Source: Dehalococcoidia bacterium
Lineage (GTDB): Bacteria > Chloroflexota > Dehalococcoidia > UBA2979
Direction: 5' to 3'
Length of the DNA stretch: 64,000 nt
NCBI GenBank assembly: GCA_023228825.1
Contig: JALOAL010000003.1
Coordinates: 124,001 to 188,000 of the forward strand
Position numbers and translations under genes: made by a program. Within the stretch, counting starts at the first letter, position 1. The number at the start of each line of letters is the position of its first letter. Under the pieces are notes generated by a model. The model ran no database searches and was not told the DNA's origin. It saw only the letters and a program-made list of their open reading frames with translations. Below are positions 17,015 through 24,600 of this stretch, piece after piece.

Positions 17015-18447
17015 TCGGCCTCAAGCCCCGCCAGCAGCGCCGCGATGGCCACGGCATCCCCCAGCGGATCCACCTGGTGGGCGCCGGCGGCATCCACATG
17101 TCCGGCATCGGCCAGATCCTGCTCCAGCGCGGCCACGAGGTCTCCGGCTCCGACCTGACGCTCTCCGAGCACACGCGACGCCTCCAGGCGCTCGGCGGCC
17201 GGGTGTTCCAGGGGCACGACGCCGCCCACGTGGCCCGCGCCGAACTGGTGGTGGCCACTGCCGCCGCCAGGGGCGACAACCCCGAACTCGTCGAGGCAGC
17301 CGCGCGCGGCATCCCCGTGGTGAGCCGCGCGGAGATGGTCCAACGCCTGCTCGCCGGGCGCGAGGTGCTGGCCGTGGCTGGCACGCACGGCAAGACCACC
17401 ACCTCCGCCATGGCCGCCGTCATGGCCATCCGAGGCGAGCGCGAACCGCTGGTGCTCATCGGCGGCGACGTGCGCGACCTGGACGACGCGAACGCACGCG
17501 ACGGCGCGGGCCCGCTGGCAATCGTGGAGGCGGACGAGTACGCGGGCGCCTTCCTCCAGTACGAGCCACGCATCGCCGTGGTCACGAACATCGAGGCGGA
17601 CCACCTGGACTACTACGGCACGGAGGAACGCCTCCGCGACACCTTCCTGGAGTTCAGCCGCCGCGTGAGCCAGGACGGCACGCTCATCGTCTGCGCGGAC
17701 AACGCGTGGGCGGCGGAACTGGCGGAGACCCGCGAGGCGGAGGGCGCCCGCGTGGAGCGCTACGGCATTGACGCCGCCGACGTGGCCTGGCGCGCCACGC
17801 GCGTACGCGGGAACGACCGCGGCGGCATGGACTTCGTCGTGCTGCTGGATGGGCAGGAACTGGGGCGCATGTCGCTCGCGGTGCCGGGGCGGCACAACGT
17901 GCTCAACGCCCTGGGCGCCCTGGCCGCCACCATGCGCGCCGGCGTGGACTTCCACCGCGCGGCCGCCGCCGCCGCCGGCTTCCTGGGCGCACGCCGACGC
18001 TTCGAGGTGCTCGGGGAGGCCGAGGCAGAGGGCGGCGCCGTCACCGTGGTGGACGACTACGCCCATCACCCCACGGAGATCCGTGCCACCCTCTCCGCCG
18101 CGCGTGGCCGCTTCCCGGGCCGCCGCCTGGTGGGCTGCTTCCAGCCGCACACCTACACCCGCAGTCAGTACCTGCTAGAGGACTTCCGCACCTGCTTCGA
18201 GGCGCTGGACGCCCTCTACCTGCTGCGCACGTACGAGGCGCGCGAGACGGCGGACCGCGGCATGGACGCCAGCGCGCTGGCACGCGAAATCACAAGGCCC
18301 ACGCCGGTCTACCTGGACTCCTTCGAGGAGGCCGCGGAGCGGCTTGCGGCGGACCTGGCCGGCGGAGACGTGCTGTTCACCCTCGGCGCGGGGGACGTGA
18401 CGGAACTGGGCCCCATGGTCCTGGAGCGGCTGGGGGGTGCGGAATGA
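17011..18447 (+). CDS. murC: UDP-MurNAc:L-alanine ligase
   Basis: MurC adds the first amino acid, L-alanine, to UDP-MurNAc. The 478-residue protein has the N-terminal HLVGAGGIHMSGIGQ loop, the ATP-binding AGTHGKTTTSAM, the segment VVTNIEADHLDYYG, and DDYAHHPTEI in the C-terminal domain. The GTG start overlaps the murG stop by 4 nt. murB, which often neighbours murC, is not in the cluster. Confidence 0.97.
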   Translation: MIGLKPRQQRRDGHGIPQRIHLVGAGGIHMSGIGQILLQRGHEVSGSDLTLSEHTRRLQALGGRVFQGHDAAHVARAELVVATAAARGDNPELVEAAARGIPVVSRAEMVQRLLAGREVLAVAGTHGKTTTSAMAAVMAIRGEREPLVLIGGDVRDLDDANARDGAGPLAIVEADEYAGAFLQYEPRIAVVTNIEADHLDYYGTEERLRDTFLEFSRRVSQDGTLIVCADNAWAAELAETREAEGARVERYGIDAADVAWRATRVRGNDRGGMDFVVLLDGQELGRMSLAVPGRHNVLNALGALAATMRAGVDFHRAAAAAAGFLGARRRFEVLGEAEAEGGAVTVVDDYAHHPTEIRATLSAARGRFPGRRLVGCFQPHTYTRSQYLLEDFRTCFEALDALYLLRTYEARETADRGMDASALAREITRPTPVYLDSFEEAAERLAADLAGGDVLFTLGAGDVTELGPMVLERLGGAE

Positions 18448-19517
18448 CCGTGGTCACCCGCCAGCGCCTGGCCGTGATCTTCGGTGGACGCTCCGCAGAG
18501 CACGAGGTCTCCGTGACTTCCGCTCGCGGCGTCATGCGCGAGGCCGACCCCGAGCGCTTCGAGGTGGTGCCCATCGGCATCACCAGGCGCGGAGCCTGGC
18601 TCACCCCGGAGCAGACGCGGCAGCGCCTGAAGCGGGTGGAGGCCGGGGGAAGTCGTGACATCGGCGACGACGTGGGCGGCGGCGTGTTCGCGTTCCCGGA
18701 GGTGCTGGCCACGCTTCGGAACGTGGAGGTGGTCTTCCCCATCGTCCACGGCACCTTCGGCGAAGACGGAACCATGCAGGGCCTGCTGGAGATGGCGGAC
18801 CTGCCCTACGTAGGCCCGGGTGTCGCCGCCAGCGCCATCGGCATGGACAAGGAACTGATGCGCGCCCTGTTCGCCGCGCACGACATCCCACAGGCGCCCT
18901 ACCTGGTGCTGCGCGACGAGGAGGTCACCACTCCCCCGCCCGCAGCCATCGACTACCTGGAGGGCGTGCTGGGCTACCCGTGCTTCGTGAAGCCCGCCAA
19001 CGGCGGCTCTTCCGTGGGCGTGGGCAAGGTGCGCTCTCGGGAGGACCTGGGCGCCGCGCTGGCGGAGGCGGGACGGTTCGACCGCAAGGTGCTGGTGGAG
19101 GCTGGCCTGCAGGGCCAGGAGGTGGAGTGCGCGGTCCTCGGCCACCGCGACCCGCAGCCCTCCCCCCTGGGCGAGATCGAGCCGAGCACGGAGTTTTATG
19201 ACTACCAGGCCAAGTACCTGGACGACTCGGCGGCCCTGATCGTGCCGGCGCGAGTGGACCAGGACACGGCCCAGCGCGTGCAGGAGTACGCCGTGCGCGC
19301 CTTCAAGGCGCTGGAGTGCTCCGGCCTCTCGCGGGTGGACTTCTTCGTGGAGCCGGACGGCGGCGTGAAGTGCCTTGAACTGAACACCCTGCCGGGCTTC
19401 ACGCCGATCTCCATGTACCCGCGCCTCTGGCAGGAGGCGGGCGTCTCCTACCGCGAGTTGATTTCGCGGCTGGTGGACTTCGCCTTCGAGCGGTTCGGGG
19501 AGGCGCGTCGTGGCTAA
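18444..19517 (+). CDS. ddl: D-alanine:D-alanine ligase
   Basis: Ddl makes the D-Ala-D-Ala dipeptide used by MurF. In the 357-residue ATP-grasp protein the N-terminal signature is VIFGGRSAEHEVSVTSA, the middle contains HGTFGEDGTMQGLLE, the ATP-grasp region has CFVKPANGGSSVGVGK, and the C-terminal part includes SRVDFFVEPDGGVKCLELN with the metal ligands. It overlaps murC by 4 nt and ftsQ by 8 nt. Confidence 0.97.
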   Translation: MTVVTRQRLAVIFGGRSAEHEVSVTSARGVMREADPERFEVVPIGITRRGAWLTPEQTRQRLKRVEAGGSRDIGDDVGGGVFAFPEVLATLRNVEVVFPIVHGTFGEDGTMQGLLEMADLPYVGPGVAASAIGMDKELMRALFAAHDIPQAPYLVLRDEEVTTPPPAAIDYLEGVLGYPCFVKPANGGSSVGVGKVRSREDLGAALAEAGRFDRKVLVEAGLQGQEVECAVLGHRDPQPSPLGEIEPSTEFYDYQAKYLDDSAALIVPARVDQDTAQRVQEYAVRAFKALECSGLSRVDFFVEPDGGVKCLELNTLPGFTPISMYPRLWQEAGVSYRELISRLVDFAFERFGEARRG

Positions 19518-20394
19518 CCCGTTCCGCAACCTGCGACTGCCGGGCGCCCGCCCCCGCGCCTACCGAGGCCGCGCCTCGGCCGTCCGCGCGCGCGGCCCAG
19601 TGGGCAACAGCGAGGCGCGCTTCGCGCTGCGTCGCGTGGAACGACCGAAGCCGAAGCGCGAATGGCGCATCCCGTGGCGGCGGATCACCGTCACCACGCT
19701 CGGGGTTACCTCGGTCGCGGGTGTGCTGTACGGGGCGGCGTGGCTCGTCACCGGCGACACGCTGCGCGTCCAGCACATCGACGTGACGGGCGCGCAGGTG
19801 GTGGACGCCTACACCGTGGCCTTCACGGCGGACCTGGGCGGCGAGTCTCTCCTCACGGTGGACCTGGGTGCTGCGGAGGCGGCGCTGGAGGCGCTGCCGG
19901 CCGTGAAGGACGCCACCGTCGAGCGGGACTGGCCGCAGAGCGTGCGCATCACCATCCAGGAGCACCAGGCCTGGGGCTACTGGCAGGCCGCGGGCCAGGT
20001 CTACGTGATCGACCGCGAGGGCACGGTGCTAGAGGCGGCTCGGCCAGCCCCGGCGGCCGCGCCCACCGTCATCGACGTGGCGAGCCCTCAGGACCTGGCG
20101 GGCGGGCAGGTGGCGGACGCGGATACGGTCCACCTGGTCGCGCGTCTGCTGGAGGACCGCGTCTTCCAGCAGGCCGGGCTGCGTCCCTCCGGCTTCATCT
20201 TCCAGAGAGATCGCGGCCTGACCGTCACTGCCGAAGGCGGTCCGGACGCGGTGTTTGGTGATTCGTCCAACTACGAGTTCAAAGTGCAGGCGTTCGAGGA
20301 AGTGCTGCAACAACTGCAAGCCCGAGAACAGACCGGCGCTCCCCAGGTTGCGGAGATCGACCTTCGCTTCGGTCGGAATGTGGTGCTGAGATGA
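19510..20394 (+). CDS. ftsQ: Division protein FtsQ/DivIB with POTRA domain
   Basis: FtsQ links the early and late division proteins. The 294-residue protein has a basic cytoplasmic tail of about 60 residues, one transmembrane helix (ITVTTLGVTSVAGVLYGAAW), a POTRA domain starting LRVQHIDVTGAQVVDAYTV, and a beta domain with VERDWPQSVRITIQEHQAWG. It ends with EIDLRFGRNVVLR, the typical FtsQ tail. The GTG start lies inside ddl. Confidence 0.93.
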   Translation: MANPFRNLRLPGARPRAYRGRASAVRARGPVGNSEARFALRRVERPKPKREWRIPWRRITVTTLGVTSVAGVLYGAAWLVTGDTLRVQHIDVTGAQVVDAYTVAFTADLGGESLLTVDLGAAEAALEALPAVKDATVERDWPQSVRITIQEHQAWGYWQAAGQVYVIDREGTVLEAARPAPAAAPTVIDVASPQDLAGGQVADADTVHLVARLLEDRVFQQAGLRPSGFIFQRDRGLTVTAEGGPDAVFGDSSNYEFKVQAFEEVLQQLQAREQTGAPQVAEIDLRFGRNVVLR

Positions 20395-20461
20395 CTAGGA
20401 CCGCCCCCTGGCGCGGCAACGAAACCGGATACGGACCTCGCGATGACCACGGAGAGGACGG

Positions 20462-21706
20462 GTGCTGATGGCCAACACCACCATCGCCGCAATCGACGTG
20501 GGCACCACCAAGGTGTGCACCATCGTCGCGGAGGTCACACCACACCAGGAACTGCGCATCATGGGCGTGGGCGTTGGGCCCTCGTCCGGACTGGCGCGGG
20601 GCATGGTGGACAACATCCAGACGGCGATCGAGGCGATCGCATCGTCCGTGGAGCGGGCGGAGCGTGCCTCCGGCACGCGCATCCTCTCCGCGCACGTGGG
20701 CATCGCCGGGCCGCACGTCTCCTCCATGAACTCGCGCGGCATCGTTGCGATCGGCGACCCGCGCCACCCCATTAACGAGGGGGATATCCACCGTGCGCTG
20801 GAGAGCGCGCGCATCGTCAACGTGCCCACGAACCGGGAAGTGATCCACGTGGTGCCTCGGTTCTACGTGGTGGACGGCCAGGACCACGTGATCGACCCCA
20901 GCGGGATGTTCGGGTCCCGGCTGGACGTGGAGACACACGTGGTGACGTCCTCCACGTCCGCCACGCACAACCTGATCCAGTGCGTGGAGGGCGCGGGCGT
21001 GCGCGTGGAGTCGCTGATCCTGGAGCCCCTGGCCTCCGGCGAGGCCGTGCTGTCGAACGAAGAGATGCAGCAGGGCGTTGTCATCGTAGACATCGGCGGC
21101 GGGACCACGGACGTTGCCGTGTTCCTGGACGGCGCCGTCGTCCACACCGCCGTCCTCCCCATCGGCGGCATCCACATGACGCGCGACCTGGTGGTCGCGT
21201 TGAAGGTGCCTCAACCGTCCGCAGAGCAGGCCAAGACCCGCTTCGGACACGTCATCCCCTCCATGGTCGCCGACGACGAGGAGGTGGAGGTAGAGGCGTT
21301 TGGCTCCGACGGCACCAAGCAGATCTCGCGCCGGCTGCTGGCGCAGGTCCTGCAGGCGCGCACGGAGGAACTCTTTGAAATGGTGCTGACGGAGATCCGT
21401 CGCGGGGCCGACCCCGAGATGCTCTCCGCCGGCATTGTGCTGTCCGGTGGGGCCTCTGGCCTCCCGGCGGCGGATCTCCTGGCGGAGGAAGTGATGAGGT
21501 TGCCCGCCCGCGTGGGCCGGCCTCGGCACCTGTCGGGGCTGTCAGACCTCCTCCACGACCCCGCCTACGCGACCAGCGTGGGCCTGCTGCGGTGGGCCCT
21601 GAAGGAGCAGGAGATCATGTTCCGTTCCGCACCGGCCCCCGTGCCGGCGCTGGGCGGGCTGTTCAAGAAAGTGGCGCACTTGATGCGGGTCATCCTTCCC
21701 CAGTGA
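20462..21706 (+). CDS. ftsA: Cell division protein FtsA
   Basis: FtsA is the actin-like membrane anchor of FtsZ. The 414-residue protein begins IAAIDVGTTKVCTIVAEV (phosphate 1 loop). It has the 1C-domain region SAHVGIAGPHVSSMNSRG, the phosphate 2 motif VVIVDIGGGTTDVAVF, and the adenosine motif VLSGGASGLP. The last residues, GLFKKVAHLMRVILP, form the amphipathic membrane-targeting helix. GGAGAGG at 20451 suits either the GTG at 20462 or the ATG at 20468. A 67-nt gap follows ftsQ, the first clear spacer in the operon apart from that before ftsI. Confidence 0.97.
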   Translation: MLMANTTIAAIDVGTTKVCTIVAEVTPHQELRIMGVGVGPSSGLARGMVDNIQTAIEAIASSVERAERASGTRILSAHVGIAGPHVSSMNSRGIVAIGDPRHPINEGDIHRALESARIVNVPTNREVIHVVPRFYVVDGQDHVIDPSGMFGSRLDVETHVVTSSTSATHNLIQCVEGAGVRVESLILEPLASGEAVLSNEEMQQGVVIVDIGGGTTDVAVFLDGAVVHTAVLPIGGIHMTRDLVVALKVPQPSAEQAKTRFGHVIPSMVADDEEVEVEAFGSDGTKQISRRLLAQVLQARTEELFEMVLTEIRRGADPEMLSAGIVLSGGASGLPAADLLAEEVMRLPARVGRPRHLSGLSDLLHDPAYATSVGLLRWALKEQEIMFRSAPAPVPALGGLFKKVAHLMRVILPQ

Positions 21707-21737
21707 CCTACCACCAGCGCCGGGAAGGTGTTGAGCG

Positions 21738-23465
21738 ATGAACGAGCAGGAACGGACGCAGGAGCCGGTGGGCGGGGGAACGCTCTTCGATTACCTGGCC
21801 GCGGCCCGGCGAGAGGTGCAAGAGCGCCATCTCTCCGTGGTTCCCTCCGCCAGTGACATCGACGATCCACGCACCACCATGACTGCAGACCCAGAGACGG
21901 TGCCACCCGCGACCGCCAGCGAGAGCACCGAGGTCACGGCCAACGGGACTCACGAGGCGCCAGCCACGGCGGCGGAGCAGACCATGCCCGCCTCCGCGCT
22001 GGACCTGGCGGCCGAAACGCCGCCACCCGGCCTCGTCTCGGAGTACGAGGCGCACATCGAGGCGCACATCGAGGCCCAGAGTGAGGCCCAGAGCAAGACA
22101 CAGAGCAAGGCACGGAGCGAGACACGGAGCGAGCCGGCGGACGCTGCGGTGGCCGTGGCCGAGCCCGCACCCGCACTCGCGGCCGAGGCGGCCCGGCCAC
22201 GGACGTCCAAGGCGCCACGGCCAGAGCAGGCACGCATGGACACGGACGCCGGCGCCGCTCCTCCAGCCGCCTCGCGGCCCTCGGAACACGCGCCTCGTCC
22301 GGCGCCGCGGGCGGCGCCCGCATCAACCAGGGAGACACACGCCGTGAAGGCGGCAGGAACGGAGGGGGGTCCCATGACCGAATACGAGGGACTGCCGCCA
22401 ATCAAGGTGGTCGGCGTGGGCGGAGGCGGCACCAACGCGGTGAACCGCATGCTCGGCGCGCGACTCCCCGGCGTGCAGTACGTCGGGATGAACACCGACA
22501 TGCAGGCGCTGGAGCACTGCAAGGCCGAGATCAAGGTCCGCATCGGCGACCGGCTGACGCGCGGCCTCGGCGCCGGCGCTGACCCGCTGCGGGGCGCACG
22601 CTCCGCGGAGGAGTCCCGCGAGGCGATCGCGGACGCCCTGCAGGGCGCGGAGATGGTGTTCGTCACCGCCTGTCTGGGCGGCGGCACAGGCACCGGCGCC
22701 GCGCCCATCGTGGCGGAGGTGGCCCGGGAGATGGGCGCCCTCACCATTGGCGTGGTCACCAAGCCCTTCACGTTCGAGGGCGCCAAGCGCCGCCAGCAGG
22801 CGGAAGAGGGCGTCCGCGACCTGCAGGACAAGGTGGACACGCTCATCGTGATCCACAACGACCGCCTCCTTCAGATCGGGGACGACAAGGTCTCCATCGA
22901 GGAAGCGTTCTCCATGGCGGACGACGTGCTGCGGCAGGGCATCCAGGGGATCAGCGAACTGATCACCATCCCCGGCCTGGTCAACCTGGACTTCGCGGAC
23001 GTCCGCAAGGTGATGTCTGACGCCGGCCCGGCCCTCATGGCCATCGGCGCCGGCCGCGGCGAGAACCGTGCTACCGAGGCCGCCCGCCAGGCCATCTCCA
23101 GCCCGCTGCTGGAGGTGGACATCACCGGCGCCACGGGGGTGCTCTTCAACGTCACCGGACCTCGGGACCTGGGCCTGCGAGAACTGGACGCCGCCGCGCG
23201 GGTCATCGCCAGCGTGGTGGACCCGGAGGCGGAGATCATCTTCGGCACCAGCCTGGACGACGCCCTGAAGGACGAGGTGCGCATCACCCTGATCGCCACC
23301 GGCTTCAGCGGCGTGAAGAAGATGAACATCCGCCAGGTGCTGGACGAAGTGAACGAGCCCGAGCCGATCAAGATCGGCCAGATCAAGCCGGATCCCACGT
23401 CCACGGACGCCCTCACCGAGGCCGACCTGCCGACGTTCCTCCGGCGCTCGTTCCCCACGCGCTAG
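21738..23465 (+). CDS. ftsZ: Tubulin-like division GTPase FtsZ with a long N-terminal extension
   Basis: FtsZ polymerises into the division ring. The canonical core starts near residue 213 ([19 protein letters not shown]). It has the tubulin signature [10 protein letters not shown] and the T7-loop catalytic motif NLDFAD, and ends with [11 protein letters not shown], matching the conserved C-terminal peptide that binds FtsA. Unusually, the frame begins 212 residues earlier. That part starts with a potential helix ([17 protein letters not shown]) and then is disordered, rich in Ala, Glu, Pro, Thr and Ser, with a 4-residue repeat. Both the ATG at 21738 (GGAAGG upstream) and the internal ATG at 22374 (GGAGGGG upstream) have good ribosome binding sites, so two forms of 575 and 363 residues are possible. 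The C-terminal linker is short. Confidence 0.95.
   Translation: MNEQERTQEPVGGGTLFDYLAAARREVQERHLSVVPSASDIDDPRTTMTADPETVPPATASESTEVTANGTHEAPATAAEQTMPASALDLAAETPPPGLVSEYEAHIEAHIEAQSEAQSKTQSKARSETRSEPADAAVAVAEPAPALAAEAARPRTSKAPRPEQARMDTDAGAAPPAASRPSEHAPRPAPRAAPASTRETHAVKAAGTEGGPMTEYEGLPPIKVVGVGGGGTNAVNRMLGARLPGVQYVGMNTDMQALEHCKAEIKVRIGDRLTRGLGAGADPLRGARSAEESREAIADALQGAEMVFVTACLGGGTGTGAAPIVAEVAREMGALTIGVVTKPFTFEGAKRRQQAEEGVRDLQDKVDTLIVIHNDRLLQIGDDKVSIEEAFSMADDVLRQGIQGISELITIPGLVNLDFADVRKVMSDAGPALMAIGAGRGENRATEAARQAISSPLLEVDITGATGVLFNVTGPRDLGLRELDAAARVIASVVDPEAEIIFGTSLDDALKDEVRITLIATGFSGVKKMNIRQVLDEVNEPEPIKIGQIKPDPTSTDALTEADLPTFLRRSFPTR
22047..22130 (+). repeat. Seven tandem 12-nt repeats inside the FtsZ extension
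   Basis: Seven units of 12 nt run from GAGGCGCACATC to GAGACACGGAGC and encode four-residue units [28 protein letters not shown]. The first two are identical at DNA level and later ones diverge. The reading frame is kept throughout. Confidence 0.9.
22361..22376 (+). promoter_or_regulatory. Internal ribosome binding site at the canonical FtsZ start
   Basis: GGAGGGG at 22361 lies 6 nt before ATG 22374, in frame, exactly where FtsZ proteins usually begin. It is one of the best Shine-Dalgarno sequences in the operon. Confidence 0.7.
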
Positions 23466-23483
23466 CGCATCACGGGCATGTGC

Positions 23484-23520
23484 ACGGGGAAGGGGCGGCC
23501 TCGGGCCGCCCCTTCCCCGT
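23484..23520 (+). terminator. Strong hairpin terminating the dcw operon
   Basis: A perfect 17-bp stem runs from 23484-23500 to 23504-23520 with a TCG loop, 18 nt after the ftsZ stop. There is no U tract, so it may act as a GC-rich terminator or as a 3'-end protector. The remaining gap up to nrdR holds a promoter. Confidence 0.75.
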
Positions 23521-23644
23521 GTCCGAGGCCGCCCGAGACGGCCGGAGGCGGGGCCGGGGGCGCCCTCAACAGACCATGCCCGGCTATCCACGGCGGTTGG
23601 GACAACTCCACGACAAAGATGTGGATGCATCCGGTCTGGGGGGC

Positions 23645-23673
23645 TTGAGAGCACAAACGTGCGAGGTCAGTAT
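23645..23673 (+). promoter_or_regulatory. Possible nrdR promoter
   Basis: TTGAGA (23645) and CAGTAT (23668) are spaced by 17 nt, about 70 nt before nrdR. A short inverted repeat, GCAC-AAAC-GTGC (23651-23662), lies in the spacer. I could not match it to the NrdR box consensus. Confidence 0.35.
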
Positions 23674-23744
23674 GCAAGACCCAGGGGACAACCCCACCCC
23701 CCAAACGCACTGCCCTCCCCCGCACCCGAGAGCCTGGACACGCA

Positions 23745-24365
23745 ATGAAGTGCCCCTTCTGTGGCCATGACACCAACAAGGTGATCGATTCGCGCGCCGG
23801 CGACGCCGGCGTCCGACGCCGTCGCAAGTGCGAGGCGTGCGGCGAGCGCTTCACCACCTACGAGCAGGTCCAGCGGGCCGTCGTCATGGTCGTGAAGAAG
23901 GACGGACGCCGCGAAGAGTTCAACCGCGAGAAGTTGCTCACCGGCCTCCGCATCTCCGCCCGCAAGCGCCCCCTGCCCTCCGGGGCCGTGGAAGCGATCG
24001 TGGAGGACATCGAGCAGCGGCTCATGGGATCGAACCGCTCCGAGGTGCCCAGCCGCGTGATCGGCGAGATGGCGATCACGCGCCTCAAGGGGCTGGATCC
24101 CATCGCCTACATCCGCTTCGCCTCCGTGTACCACCAGTTCGTCTCCCTGGACGAGATGCTGGAGGAGTTGAACCGCATCGCCAACAGCGGCCCCTTCGCG
24201 CTCAGCGTGGAGCAGGCGAAGTTGTTCGAGGACGACCTGGATGCCCTGGTGCGAGGCGAGCCCGCGCCCGCCCCGCCCACCCAGGACGAAACGGCGGAGG
24301 CCCTCGAGGCACTGGAGCGCGAACCCGTCTCCCTGGACGCCCACCGGACGGCCACCATCCGGTAG
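23745..24365 (+). CDS. nrdR: Ribonucleotide reductase repressor NrdR
   Basis: NrdR senses ATP and dATP and represses ribonucleotide reductase genes. The 206-residue protein starts MKCPFCGHDTNKVIDSR, the first half of the zinc ribbon, followed by RKCEACGERFTTYE. The ATP-cone then begins VVKKDGRREEFNREKLL. The family is usually about 150 residues long; here a tail of ~50 acidic residues follows. It lies directly upstream of nrdJ, the likely target. Confidence 0.97.
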   Translation: MKCPFCGHDTNKVIDSRAGDAGVRRRRKCEACGERFTTYEQVQRAVVMVVKKDGRREEFNREKLLTGLRISARKRPLPSGAVEAIVEDIEQRLMGSNRSEVPSRVIGEMAITRLKGLDPIAYIRFASVYHQFVSLDEMLEELNRIANSGPFALSVEQAKLFEDDLDALVRGEPAPAPPTQDETAEALEALEREPVSLDAHRTATIR

Positions 24366-24404
24366 CCCCCCACCCCCGTCCCACCCCGTCTCCCGCCACT
24401 CGAG

Positions 24405-24442
24405 GCGCCCCGCAACTTCCCGCCCGCGGGGCGTTCTCGTTT
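24405..24442 (+). terminator. Terminator between nrdR and nrdJ
   Basis: A 9-bp stem (24405-24413 with 24426-24434, one G-T pair) has a 12-nt loop and is followed by TCTCGTTT. Confidence 0.55.
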
Positions 24443-24600
24443 CCGGGGGGCGGCGTCACCGCACCCGATCCCTCACTTCGATCCGTCCAACTTCGCTAGG
24501 ATCGAGTGACACGGCGTCTTGCGAGGCTCCGGGGCAGTGTGCGAACGTATGTTCTCTCGCCAGCCTCAACACCCCTCGCACTCCGGAAGGAGGCGCCCCC

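Noticed and set aside
24366..24600. Cobalamin riboswitch or NrdR box in front of nrdJ
   Set aside because: The B12 core sequences found at 58.9 kb are absent here, and no pair of sites fits the NrdR consensus convincingly.
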